Below, piece by piece: positions 28,688 to 36,570 of a stretch of 64,000 nucleotides of DNA. Every line of letters starts with the position of its first letter. The first letter of the stretch is position 1. The notes under the pieces are model-generated. The model was given only the letters and a program-made list of their open reading frames with translations, had not been told where the DNA came from and ran no database searches. Both the position numbers and the translations under genes were made by a program. The DNA is from Flavobacteriales bacterium. Lineage in GTDB: Bacteria > Bacteroidota > Bacteroidia > Flavobacteriales_F > PHOS-HE28. Where the stretch lies: NCBI GenBank assembly GCA_016713865.1, contig JADJOG010000049.1, forward strand, positions 1-64,000, in the 5' to 3' direction.

Positions 28688-29488
28688 ATGCGCTTCCTCT
28701 GCCTGTCCGCCCTGCTGCTCAGCACCTGCTCCTTCGCATCGAATTTCGCCGGTCCCGACCAGTTCATCTGCGGCACCAGCACCACCATGCAGGCCGAACA
28801 GCTCGCGAATGGCGAGACCGGCTTCTGGTCCGTGGCGGTGGGCACCGCCACCTTCATTACGCCCAGCTCACCGAACTCAGCCGTTACAGGGCTTACTTTC
28901 GGCGAGAACGTATTGCGCTGGACCGTCTTCGCCTCCAGCGGCCAATCCTCCGACCTCGTGGCCATCTGGTGCTTCAACAATGCCATGCCTGTTGCCGATG
29001 CCGGTGCGGATCAGACCGTGGATCATTGGCCCGGCACAACGCAATTGAATGGCTCGGCCACGATCGCGCCGGGCACATGCTATTGGGAGGTGATCAGCGG
29101 AAGCGCTACCGTGGCTCAACCGAACAATCCCATTTCCAGCATCAGCGGCTTGGGCGCAGGCACCAACGTGCTGCAATGGAACTGCGACAACGGCCCGTGC
29201 GGGAGCAGCAGCGACCAGATGGTGATCGATGCTGTGGTGGGGATCGGGGAATCCGCTGCTCCGGCTCTTCCATTCCGTTACGATGCATCGCAGCACGCGC
29301 TCATCGTCCCTCCGCGAGGCAAGGCGATGGACCTTGTGCTCCTGGATGCGCAGGGCCGACACGTGCAAGCCTTGCGCACGCCGGGAGGTGCAGGGCTGTG
29401 GAAGCTGAATGCACTACCGAGTGGCATCTACACCGTTCTTGCTCCCGACCACGACCGTTCCGCCTTGCGATTCGTGGTGAATCGCTGA
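28688..29488 (+). CDS. Secreted protein with C-terminal T9SS-type sorting domain
   Basis: 266 residues. Signal peptide LCLSALLLSTCSFAS, two Ig/PKD-like beta repeats (AGPDQFICGTSTTMQAEQL and DAGADQTVDHWPGTTQLNGS), each with a W-x-V and G-x-N-x-L-x-W strand pair. The C-terminal ~80 residues (VLLDAQGRHVQALR, LPSGIYTVL) look like a type A T9SS sorting domain, which would route it through the outer membrane to the cell surface. Repeats of this kind usually mediate adhesion; the role is not inferable. Confidence 0.72.
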   Translation: MRFLCLSALLLSTCSFASNFAGPDQFICGTSTTMQAEQLANGETGFWSVAVGTATFITPSSPNSAVTGLTFGENVLRWTVFASSGQSSDLVAIWCFNNAMPVADAGADQTVDHWPGTTQLNGSATIAPGTCYWEVISGSATVAQPNNPISSISGLGAGTNVLQWNCDNGPCGSSSDQMVIDAVVGIGESAAPALPFRYDASQHALIVPPRGKAMDLVLLDAQGRHVQALRTPGGAGLWKLNALPSGIYTVLAPDHDRSALRFVVNR

Positions 29489-29534
29489 TCGTGCCGCATC
29501 ATACCGCAACCACCGAAACTGAACAACTGAACCC

Positions 29535-29981
29535 ATGAAGCTCCGTCATTCCCTTCCCTTGCTCGCTGCGCTCTTCGCTCCCGCCCTATTCGCGCAAACA
29601 GAGACCATCCCAGGCAGACGGGCGGTGACCCGTAGAGCCGATGTTGATGTTGAAGAGCAGGATCCTGACACTGTATTCGTGATTGCCGAAGAGATGCCAA
29701 CCTTCCCCGGCGGACAGGAGGCCATGATGAAGTTCATCGGCTCGAAAATCAGGTACCCGAAAGAAGCGGTCGACAACGGCATCCAAGGCACTGTCTTCGT
29801 CACCTTCGTGGTGGAGCGTGATGGCAGCATCACTGGCGTGAAAACGCTGCGCGGCATCGGCAGCGGATGCGACGAAGAAGCCTTGCGCGTGGTGCAGAGC
29901 ATGCCCAAGTGGATTCCCGGCAAGCAGCGCGGCAAGGAGGTGCGGGTGCAGTACAACCTGCCGATCAGGTTCAAGCTGTGA
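29535..29981 (+). CDS. TonB C-terminal domain protein (energy-transducer family)
   Basis: 148 residues. Signal peptide (residues 1-20), a short linker, then a TonB C-terminal fold: EEMPTFPGGQEAMMKFIGS, IRYPKEAVDNGIQGTVFVTF, GCDEEALRVVQSMPKWIPGK and VQYNLPIRFKL. No N-terminal membrane anchor plus Pro-rich spacer is visible, so it is a secreted stand-alone TonB_C protein of the type common in Bacteroidota rather than a classical TonB. Confidence 0.8.
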   Translation: MKLRHSLPLLAALFAPALFAQTETIPGRRAVTRRADVDVEEQDPDTVFVIAEEMPTFPGGQEAMMKFIGSKIRYPKEAVDNGIQGTVFVTFVVERDGSITGVKTLRGIGSGCDEEALRVVQSMPKWIPGKQRGKEVRVQYNLPIRFKL

Positions 29982-30086
29982 TAGCGGAGTGAAGGATTGG
30001 TCGATCAGAAGATCAGATGACCAGACGATTGAGGTCGCACACGACCCTCGCCCTAGAACCTGTCTCAAAAATGCTTTTGGAAGCGA

Positions 30087-30109
30087 GCCTGCCTGACCGG
30101 CAGGCAGGC
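30087..30109. repeat. REP-like palindrome
   Basis: GCCTGCCTG and CAGGCAGGC pair perfectly around ACCGG. A related near-palindrome (CCTGCCTG/CAGGTAGG) occurs at ~30873-30891. Both precede toxin-antitoxin modules and resemble palindromes mobilised by RAYT transposases. Confidence 0.55.
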
Positions 30110-30134
30110 CGGAGGGATTTCGCGATCCAGCCAA

Positions 30135-30176
30135 CCTGCGTGCCGCAGGCAAGCGCAGCCAAAGAGGAAATGAGCA
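30135..30176 (+). repeat. Copy A of an intergenic repeat upstream of TA module 1
   Basis: About 42 nt beginning CCTGCGTGCCGCAGGC and ending GAGGAAATGAGCA. It aligns with 30873-30913 at roughly four of five positions with a one-base gap. Part of the otherwise gene-free 29982-30223 gap. Confidence 0.55.
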
Positions 30177-30208
30177 AGCCCTGAATCTCCCGCGACATAC
30201 CCTCTGCC

Positions 30209-30216
30209 TACCTTTG
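30209..30216 (+). promoter_or_regulatory. -7 type promoter element upstream of TA module 1
   Basis: TACCTTTG, a full TAnnTTTG match, ending 7 nt before the antitoxin ATG at 30224; the mRNA would be leaderless or nearly so. Confidence 0.45.
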
Positions 30217-30223
30217 GTCGCAC

Positions 30224-30451
30224 ATGACAGCGGTACAGCTACGATCCCAATTGAAACGGCTCATTGAGTCCGAAAAGGACCTGAGTATCCTGGAGCATGC
30301 GCTTCGCTTCTTCAATCGCGCTGACCAAGAAGAGATGTGGAAGGCCAAACTCGCAAGTCGTGCAGACAAAGCCGAAGCCGATTTCGCTGCTGGCCGCGTG
30401 AAAACGCAGGAGCAAGTGGTGGCCCACTTCAATGCCAAGCGGAAGAAGTGA
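30224..30451 (+). CDS. Putative antitoxin, TA module 1
   Basis: 75-residue charged, mostly helical protein (MTAVQLRSQLKRLIESEKDL, lysine-rich tail). Position directly before a ParE-type toxin with a 4-nt GTGA overlap marks it as the antitoxin. The N-terminal pattern M-T-x-x-x-L-R-x-x-L-x-x-x-I-x-x-E-x-D is shared with the antitoxin at 30969, so the two are paralogues. No DNA-binding domain is recognisable by eye. Confidence 0.65.
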   Translation: MTAVQLRSQLKRLIESEKDLSILEHALRFFNRADQEEMWKAKLASRADKAEADFAAGRVKTQEQVVAHFNAKRKK

Positions 30452-30747
30452 AGGTCGTCTGGTCGGATTGGGCGCTGGATCAATTGGACGAGATCCACAC
30501 CTTTTTGGAACTGGAAGCGAGCGAACGCATCGCCGACCGCACCGTCGCCAAGATCTTGGAGGCTGTTGCTCTACTTCAACAATATCCTCTTGGCGGGCAG
30601 GTTGAGCCATGGCTGGAACACAAGGGCCTTGGTCATCGTCGCGCCGTTGTGGGCAATTACAAATTGATCTATCGCATCCATAAGAATGAGATCCGGATCA
30701 CCGATGTGTTCGATGCGCGGCAGGATCCGGGGAAGATGAGGGGCTAG
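30448..30747 (+). CDS. RelE/ParE-family toxin, TA module 1
   Basis: 99 residues from GTG 30448, which overlaps the antitoxin stop. ParE-type layout: VVWSDWALDQLDEIHTFLE helix, then VEPWLEHKGLGHRRAVVGNY and KLIYRIHKNEIRITDVFDAR ending DPGKMRG. ParE members inhibit gyrase and RelE members cut mRNA; the R-R-A-V-V-G-N-Y-K-L-I-Y-R block is typical of the ParE side. Closely related to the second toxin at 31226. Confidence 0.75.
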   Translation: MKVVWSDWALDQLDEIHTFLELEASERIADRTVAKILEAVALLQQYPLGGQVEPWLEHKGLGHRRAVVGNYKLIYRIHKNEIRITDVFDARQDPGKMRG

Positions 30748-30872
30748 CCCACCGTAACCCCTGTTGCAATTGGAAAGGCCACTCAGGATGGGCAGCCGAA
30801 GCGCATAGCCGACGTTGATGAAAAGCAATTGGCCGCATGGATGGTACAAGGGGCGACTATGCCCTTCGTGAG

Positions 30873-30913
30873 CCTGCCTGCCGCAGGTAGGCGCGGCGAA
30901 GAGGAAGTAAGCA
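30873..30913 (+). repeat. Copy B of the intergenic repeat upstream of TA module 2
   Basis: Begins CCTGCCTGCCGCAGGTAGG and ends GAGGAAGTAAGCA; homologous to 30135-30176. The 222-nt gap 30748-30968 also holds a stretch after toxin 1 (30759-30785) resembling the stretch after toxin 2 (31530-31556). Confidence 0.55.
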
Positions 30914-30968
30914 GATGACCTATCACCAAGCGGAAGCGAGAGCATAACTTGCATCACATTTCGATGTC

Positions 30969-31229
30969 ATGACCACCATTGCCCTCAGGAACAAGTTGGC
31001 CAAGCGCATCCAACGCGAGGAGGACAGGACCGTGTTGACCACGATCGAGATCCTGTTGCGGAACGATACCAAGGAGGATGCACTTCGCCGCCGCATGACG
31101 GAGATGGCGATACGCTCCGAAGAGGCGATCAAGAACGGTGAGGTGATGAGCGTTGCCGAAGCCCGCAAGCGATCGAAAGCCGTGCTTCAAGGGATAGCCG
31201 CTTCGCGCTCCAAAGCCAAGCGTGCTTGA
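30969..31229 (+). CDS. Putative antitoxin, TA module 2
   Basis: 86-residue, highly charged helical protein (TTIALRNKLAKRIQREEDRT, Lys/Arg-rich tail). Its stop overlaps the TTG start of the next toxin. Paralogue of the antitoxin at 30224 by N-terminal pattern and position. Confidence 0.62.
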   Translation: MTTIALRNKLAKRIQREEDRTVLTTIEILLRNDTKEDALRRRMTEMAIRSEEAIKNGEVMSVAEARKRSKAVLQGIAASRSKAKRA

Positions 31230-31521
31230 AGGTCGTCGTCACTGAACCCGCTTGGGAGAGCTACAAGCAAGCGCTGCTCATTCTGGCCGGTTACCTCACC
31301 GACCGCGAATTGAAGCGCTGGGACACGAACTCTGGGATAACATCGACGAACTGGCGCAATCCCAGACGAGGCCAATACGAGCCGTGGTTGGAGTACAAGG
31401 CGAAGGTCACCGCCGACTGGTCGTGGGCAAGTTCAAGGTGGTCTATCGCATTGAAGGACGAGTGATCTACGTCACGGACATCTTCGATGCGCGGCAGGAT
31501 CCGGGGAGGATGAAGGGATAG
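31226..31521 (+). CDS. RelE/ParE-family toxin, TA module 2 (frameshifted)
   Basis: Start TTG at 31226 overlaps the antitoxin stop, giving KVVVTEPAWESYKQALLILA. The frame breaks near 31325-31335 and again near 31405; ELWDNIDELAQ and then GEGHRRLVVGKFKVVYRI with VTDIFDARQDPGRMKG are in another frame. Corrected length ~98 residues, matching toxin 1, with YEPWLEYKGEGHRRLVVG aligned to VEPWLEHKGLGHRRAVVG. The shifts may be sequencing errors or real inactivation of the second module. The gap 31522-31705 has no convincing gene. Confidence 0.65.
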
Positions 31522-31705
31522 GAAACGCCGGTGACGCCCGTAGCGATGGGCAAGACCATGCCTTCGCACCGCTACTTCGGTCAAAGCAACGTGGACAGTG
31601 GAGGCAATTGCGCTTATGAGTTGATTCTGGATGGCTCAAGTAGCGCGAGAACCAGAACAAGCGGCCCAATGGTGGAAGTGCATGGCAGTTCCATAGTATG
31701 GGCGT

Positions 31706-33256
31706 TCAGGGCCAAATAACGAAGCCTGTCCCGCATTGCTGCGAAAGCCCGCCCAACGTAAGATTGTAGTAACCAGCACCAAGTGGAGTCTTGAACAAGA
31801 TGCGCTGCTGCGCCTCACCTGATGCGCGCAGCGCACCGCCCTGAACCACCCTTCCGGCGGCATCGGTGACCGTATAGTTCAGAAATCGTCCGACCCGCAT
31901 CTGAATACAAGCCTTAGCGCATCGGCCTGCATGAGCCGCAATCGCGGTCCCTCCTCGATGATGCCTACCAATGGCTCGGCCAAATAACGCAAGGCGAAGA
32001 GCGTCGGTGGCGGATCCGACCACCCGTAGAATTCACCCGTGAGGATGATCTTCGCGTCAGGTTGCAGGGCCATGCCATAAACCTGCTCTGCATCCATCCC
32101 AGAAAATAGATGGTGCAGTTCACATTCAAACCCGAAAGTTCGGCGGCCCTCCATCGGCGGCATGCGACACAGGCACTGCGAATCGCGCCAAGCTCAACCA
32201 CTGTAGCCCGCGAGGAGGATCCGCTCCTTGCATCCACGACCAGGTCCCCTGCAGGATGTTTCCTACGTCGATCCTCGCGGACCCGAACGGTGCCGCTCAT
32301 GCCAAAGCCGGCATCCGGATCTTTCCAGCTAACAAGCGCGATGCTGGGAATTAAAGCACCGTCCATGCTTACCGATTGCCCGCCAATGATGACCCGGCCG
32401 CTCCGTCGTGGCCCACCGCGAAGCCGATATCACTAAAGCCCAAGAAATGGTCTTCATGCCATCCCCATCGAACGACGCATCCAGCGCGCCGTCTGGCATA
32501 TATCGGGCAACGGCAACGTCATCCCAACTCGTCCTCCAGCAGCGCCACTCCCGCCGCAACAATGCGACCGGAAGGTGATATGGCAACATCATAGCCTCCG
32601 CGCAGGCGTGGCACTGATTGCGTGGTGCACGATGCCGTTGTTGCCAAAACTCCATGCAATGAACCATCCGGGACCCAACCGCACAACGAGGAACTCGGTA
32701 CCTGTTGGGGAAATCGTCTCCCCAACTGCGACGATCTTCCCATCCGGCTGCAATGCCGCGCCATTCAACGCATCGAACCCCGCTGCACTCGGCTGAATGA
32801 TCCGCACGCCTTGATTCGCGAACGAAGGATCAAAATGCCGCCATCCGGCATGAAGCGCCCAACAAAGCCCGATTACGATCCTATGGTGCTTTTGCCCACC
32901 ACAACGATTCTGCCATCGGGTTGCAAGAGCATATCCGTTAGATCCAAACCCGAAGGGTTGACATGCGTAACCACGCCTTGAGACCCAAAGGCTGCATCAA
33001 GGATTCCGTTGGGTAAGAAGCGAGCAAGTAGAATCGGCCGTGCATTCCCCGAGTCTATGTAGCCGGCCACCAGCACTTTCCCGTCAGGCAGCACCACTAC
33101 CTTCCTGCCTCCATCCGTGATGATGGAGAAGAACTGGGTCATTGCACTACCATTCCAGCCGAAGTCTGGATCAAGCCAGACTTGTGCTTCAGCCTTCGCA
33201 GCCGCATTCAAAGCAAGGCCTATGAACACGCACTTGCGAAGGAACCGGTACACCAT
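31706..33256 (-). CDS. Delta-60-repeat secreted protein with T9SS-type tail (heavily frameshifted)
   Basis: Starts at 33256 with a signal peptide (RKCVFIGLALNAAAKAEAQ). At least five frame changes break it, but delta-60 repeat units are readable in order: FGWNGSAMT, LPDGKVLVAGY, LARFLPNGILDAAFG, LQPDGRIVVVGK, LQPDGKIVAVGE, RYMPDGALDASFDGDG and LQPDAKIILTGE. The end (TVTDAAGRVVQGGALR, then GAGYYNLTLGGL) is like a T9SS type A sorting domain. Expected length ~510 residues. Such proteins form surface-exposed propeller-like arrays; function unknown. The density of shifts is high enough that real decay cannot be excluded. Confidence 0.7.
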
Positions 33257-33485
33257 CGTCTGCCAAATGTAGAGCGTCGGCTTTGAAATTGAAGCGCATC
33301 CTAATTTCGGCGCTCGCCTCTTCCAACTGTTGGGGCGAATGAAACTATGTCCTAGAAGACCGACATCGAAGCAACCAAGAACGAAGACCGGGACAAGTCT
33401 GAAGACTCAAGGCTCAACCTCAAGTCATCAAGTTCGTATTCCTTCGAAACCTCCGCGCCTCCGCGTGAGGTCAGAAATCGCACAC

Positions 33486-35124
33486 ATGGCCCAAGACATC
33501 GAATTCAACCGCAACGAAGACTCAACAAGCTGGAAGCTCTCCGACCTCAACAAGCGACTGCACGTCATACACCAAGGCGGTGGCGAAAAACGCATCGCCA
33601 AGCTCAAGGCCGACGGCAAGCTCACCGCCCGCGAGCGCATCGACGCCCTACTCGACCCCAAGAGCCCGCGCATCGGAGATCGGTGCCTTCGCGGCCGATG
33701 GCATGTCGCAAGAACACGGCGTGCGCCCTGCGCCGGTGTGGTGGTGGTGATGGGCTACGTGAGCAAGCGCCAGTGCATCGTGGTGGCCAACGACGCCACG
33801 CGTGAAGGCCGGCGCCTGGTTCCCCTGTGACGGGCAAGAAGAACCTACGCGCACAGGAGATAGCCATCGAGAACCGCCTGCCCATCATCTACCTCGTGGA
33901 CAGCGCCGGCGTGTACCTGCCCATGCAGGACGATCTTCCCGACAAGGAGCACTTCGGCCGCATTTTTCGCAACAACGCCATCATGAGCTCCATGGGCATC
34001 ACGCAGATCGCTGCCGTGATGGGCAGCTGCGTGGCGGGTGGCGCCTACCTGCCCATCATGAGCGATGAGGCCCTCATCGTGGAGAAGACCGGCAGCATCT
34101 TCCTCGCCGGCAGCTGCCTGGTGAAAGCCGCCATCGGTGAGGACATCGACAACGAGACCCTCGGCGGCGCCACCACGCACAGCGAGATCAGCGGCGTCAC
34201 GGACTACAAGTGCAAGGACGATGCGGATTGCCTGAAGAAGATCCGCGCCATCATGGACAAGCTCGGCAAGCCCAAGGACGCCGGGTTCTCCCGCGAGAAA
34301 CCAGCTGCGCCCAAGGCCGATCAGAAGGAGATCTACGGCATCATCCCCACCGAGCGCGCCAAGCCCTACGACATGCGCGAGGTGATCGCGCGGCTGGTGG
34401 ACGACAGCGATTTTACCGAATACAAGGAGGGCTTTGGCCAGAGCATCATCACCGCCTACGCCCGCATCGACGGCTGGGCCGTGGGCATCGTGGCCAACCA
34501 GCGCAAGGTGGTGAAGAGCAAAAAGGGAGAAATGCAGTTCGGCGGTGTCATCTACAGCGACAGTGCCGACAAGGCAACGCGCTTCATCGCCAACTGCAAC
34601 CAGAGAAGAACTATCCGCTGGTCTTCCTGCAGGACGTCACCGGCTTCATGGTGGGCAGCCGCAGCGAGCACGGCGGCATCATCGAGGACGGCGCGAAACT
34701 GGTGAACGCCGTAAGCACAACGTGAATGGTGCCCAAGTTCACACGCATGGTGGGCAACAGCTACGGCGCCGGCAACTACGCCATGTGCGGCAAGGCCTAC
34801 GACCCGCGCCTCATCGTAGGCTGGCCCAGCGCCCAGGTGGCCGTGATGGGCGGCGAGCAGGCCGCCAAGGTGCTGCTGCAGATCGAAGTGGCCGCGCTGA
34901 AAGGAAGAGGTGAAGAGATCACCAAGGAGAGAGAGGAGGAAATACTGGGGAAGATCCGGTCGAAGTATGAAGAGAGCATGAGTCCATACTATGCGGCAGC
35001 GCGGTTGTGGCTGGATGCGATCATTGATCCGTTGGAGACGCGGACGTGGATATCTTTGGGGATAGAGGCGGCAAGCCAGAGCCCGGCGGTGAGGGAGTTT
35101 AATATGGGGGTACTTCAAACTTGA
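33486..35124 (+). CDS. Acyl-CoA carboxylase carboxyltransferase (beta) subunit, frameshifted
   Basis: Biotin-dependent carboxyltransferase of the propionyl-/methylcrotonyl-CoA carboxylase type, ~545 residues. ATG 33486 gives MAQDIEFNRNEDSTSWKL, then KLTARERIDALLDPKSP. Frames change near 33670-33830, 34603 and 34716. The conserved centre is visible: PIIYLVDSAGVYLPMQ, the oxyanion-hole glycines in MGSCVAGGAYLP, YPLVFLQDVTGFMVG, and GNSYGAGNYAMCGKAYDPR. The protein ends DPLETRTWISLGIEAASQ plus SPAVREFNMGVLQT. That final segment is repeated three times downstream (see repeat entries). A TACCTT-type box is not evident; the 230-nt gap upstream (33257-33485) shows nothing else. Substrate acyl-CoA not determined. 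Confidence 0.85.
35026..35124 (+). repeat. Carboxylase 3'-end repeat, copy R1 (in the gene)
   Basis: The last 33 codons of the carboxylase gene, encoding DPLETRTWISLGIEAASQ and SPAVREFNMGVLQT. Serves as reference for copies R2-R4. Confidence 0.8.
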
Positions 35125-35129
35125 AAGAC

Positions 35130-35345
35130 ATGCTGACGGTTGAACTGAACAAGAAGGGAGAAGCCGTCGAGATCTTCTTCGATGAAGCAGGGGCAGAACT
35201 ACTCAAACGCTACATCGATGATGCATTGAAGCACCGGGACCACTATCACCTGATGACACCTGAGTGGGCGGGTTCGGAACTGAGTAGCGATCGACAAGGC
35301 TTGGAGAACGAATTGATCCATCACCTTCGTGTCGCATGTATTTGA
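35130..35345 (+). CDS. Imm32-like immunity protein (array cassette 1)
   Basis: 71 residues from ATG 35130, 5 nt after the carboxylase stop (TTG 35121, overlapping that stop, is also in frame). VEIFFDEAGAELLKRYIDDA, then DHYHLMTPEWAGSELS and ENELIHHLRV match the Imm32 immunity family, which protects against a contact-dependent toxin nuclease. No toxin gene is adjacent, so it is an orphan immunity gene. Its last codon runs into repeat copy R2. Placement suggests translation coupled to the carboxylase. Confidence 0.68.
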   Translation: MLTVELNKKGEAVEIFFDEAGAELLKRYIDDALKHRDHYHLMTPEWAGSELSSDRQGLENELIHHLRVACI

Positions 35346-35418
35346 TCAACATGGGCTTCGAAGCGGCAAGCCAGAGTCCGGCGACGAGGAGTTTAATTTG
35401 GGGGTGTTGCAGAAGTGA
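35342..35418 (+). repeat. Carboxylase 3'-end repeat, copy R2
   Basis: Aligned to the last 26 codons of the carboxylase: reads LINMGFEAASQSPATR then EFNLGVLQK and a TGA stop at 35416, with one base missing in GAGGAG near 35389. Nucleotide match to R1 is strongest in GCGGCAAGCCAGAG and AGTTTAAT. Confidence 0.75.
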
Positions 35419-35422
35419 TTGC

Positions 35423-35968
35423 ATGAGGACATACGGCCATAACACATGTAAACAGCTACGTTGGCTTTGGGCAGCCAGTAGCGGCATGGCCCTGATTGGC
35501 CTTCTGCTTTCCCGCATCGCACCCGATCTGAACTTCTTTGTGTTTGGCCGAACACCAGTTATGGCACTGCCTTGGGTGATCAGCCTCCTACCCATCTGGC
35601 CTCGGAGGCCAAGCCTCATCGCGGGTTTGATGCTCGCACTATGTTATAGTGCACAATGGAGTTTCTCGCTTGTTGCCCTCAAGTTGCCTTCACTGGTCAT
35701 TGCCCTTGGCGCCTTCTCAGCCTTACTAGCCGGATTGATCTCGGCAAAGCTCGGCAACCGACTTCATCCGAAGTTTTGGTTCTATCCGATGCTGTTGCTC
35801 AGTGGAGCTTTCTCAATGACCTTGCTCTATAAATACGGGAAATATGACCCGAACTGGGTCACGATCCCTGTCTGGATCTGGCAGATGACTATTGGTTCGA
35901 TTCTGATCGTTGGAGCGAACCAAGCATCGGTGACGCGGGAGTTCAATATGGGAGTGCTGCAGACATGA
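35423..35968 (+). CDS. Small polytopic membrane protein (array cassette 2)
   Basis: 181 residues from ATG 35423, 4 nt after the R2 stop. About five predicted helices (e.g. LWAASSGMALIGLLLS, LPSLVIALGAFSALLAGLIS, FYPMLLLSGAFSMTLLY). No family recognised. Its C-terminus (VTREFNMGVLQT) is the carboxylase end in copy R3, so the native end of the membrane protein has been replaced or fused in frame. The base composition is visibly more AT-rich than neighbours (for example 35640-35860), consistent with foreign origin. Confidence 0.62.
   Translation: MRTYGHNTCKQLRWLWAASSGMALIGLLLSRIAPDLNFFVFGRTPVMALPWVISLLPIWPRRPSLIAGLMLALCYSAQWSFSLVALKLPSLVIALGAFSALLAGLISAKLGNRLHPKFWFYPMLLLSGAFSMTLLYKYGKYDPNWVTIPVWIWQMTIGSILIVGANQASVTREFNMGVLQT
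35915..35968 (+). repeat. Carboxylase 3'-end repeat, copy R3
   Basis: Eighteen codons reading ANQASVTREFNMGVLQT plus stop. The last ten residues are identical to R1, but seven of these ten codons differ by silent changes, so it is not a recent duplicate of R1. Confidence 0.75.
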
Positions 35969-36339
35969 GAATATGCGTAGCCATATCAGTTGCTGTTCTA
36001 CTGTCCACAGAGGCGGTCAAGGGTCAATCTCAATGTCCCTGCGATACTGCCGATTACTTCGGTTCAGTCTCGGATAGCGCCCTTGCGGCAGCGCCAGCAG
36101 CACGCTATAAGCTAATGCACGTCAATAAGCAGCAATCACAGGAAGTGGAAAGATGCCTTGGCCTAGATCCAGGACAATTGGTCCAGTTCGATCGAGCATT
36201 TCTGGCAAAAGTGTGCGCTTGCAGGCCCCAAGGACTTTGCTTCGACTACCTTGGATCAGCACCTACACCGATAGGTGTGCCGCCTAACCCCAATTTCCCT
36301 GGGGTGGTTTGGATCGGCTTCAGAAAACATAGGCCTTGA
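35965..36339 (+). CDS. Small secreted protein (array cassette 3)
   Basis: 124 residues from ATG 35965, overlapping the R3 stop by ATGA. Signal peptide ICVAISVAVLLSTEAVKG, then a Cys-rich mature part (QCPCDTADYFG, VERCLGLDPGQ, KVCACRPQGLCFDYLG). No family recognised. It ends 5 nt before the start of copy R4. Composition is again closer to cassette 2 than to core genes. Confidence 0.6.
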   Translation: MRICVAISVAVLLSTEAVKGQSQCPCDTADYFGSVSDSALAAAPAARYKLMHVNKQQSQEVERCLGLDPGQLVQFDRAFLAKVCACRPQGLCFDYLGSAPTPIGVPPNPNFPGVVWIGFRKHRP

Positions 36340-36344
36340 TCCAT

Positions 36345-36443
36345 GACCCGATGGACACGCGCACTTGGATATCGATGGGGATAGAGGCTGCGAGCCAAAG
36401 CCCGTCGACGAGGGAGTTCAATATGGGGGTGTTGCAGACGTAG
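36345..36443 (+). repeat. Carboxylase 3'-end repeat, copy R4
   Basis: 33 codons, same length as R1: DPMDTRTWISMGIEAASQ and SPSTREFNMGVLQT, then TAG. Against R1 I count 12 silent and 5 conservative amino-acid codon differences. No open reading frame follows on this strand, so the array ends here. Confidence 0.8.
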
Positions 36444-36570
36444 GCCCTGAGCTTGTCGAAGGGTTGGGCGTGCCGGCTCGAAGAATCGCCGTCGCGCTTT
36501 CCGCTACAAGTCCTCGCCGGATTACCGGCTGTGGGCTTTCCGCTTCAATCGCTCACGCGAAATGCGGTGC
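36444..36570. repeat. Repeat-rich junction after the array
   Basis: Contains CCCTGAGCTTGTCGAAGGG-like text at 36445, two copies of GCTTTCCGCTACAA (36496-36509; 36535-36548, one mismatch) and a hairpin GCCGG-ATTA-CCGGC at 36516-36529 between them. Looks like a short interspersed element marking the edge of the accessory region. Confidence 0.45.

Noticed and set aside
30748..30968. Small protein between TA modules (VTPVAIGKATQDG text, ~54 codons)
   Set aside because: No start codon fits and the end lies in the repeat; similarity to the stretch after toxin 2 suggests duplicated flank rather than a gene.
35026..36443. Integron attC array or CRISPR as explanation of the repeats
   Set aside because: The repeated unit is a coding gene end ending in a stop codon, not an imperfect palindrome with core sites, and the copies are few, of unequal length and unequally spaced. 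No integron integrase or cas gene is visible.
35026..36443. Simple tandem duplication of the carboxylase 3' end
   Set aside because: Silent differences far outnumber replacement differences and the intervening genes are unrelated, so recent duplication does not fit.
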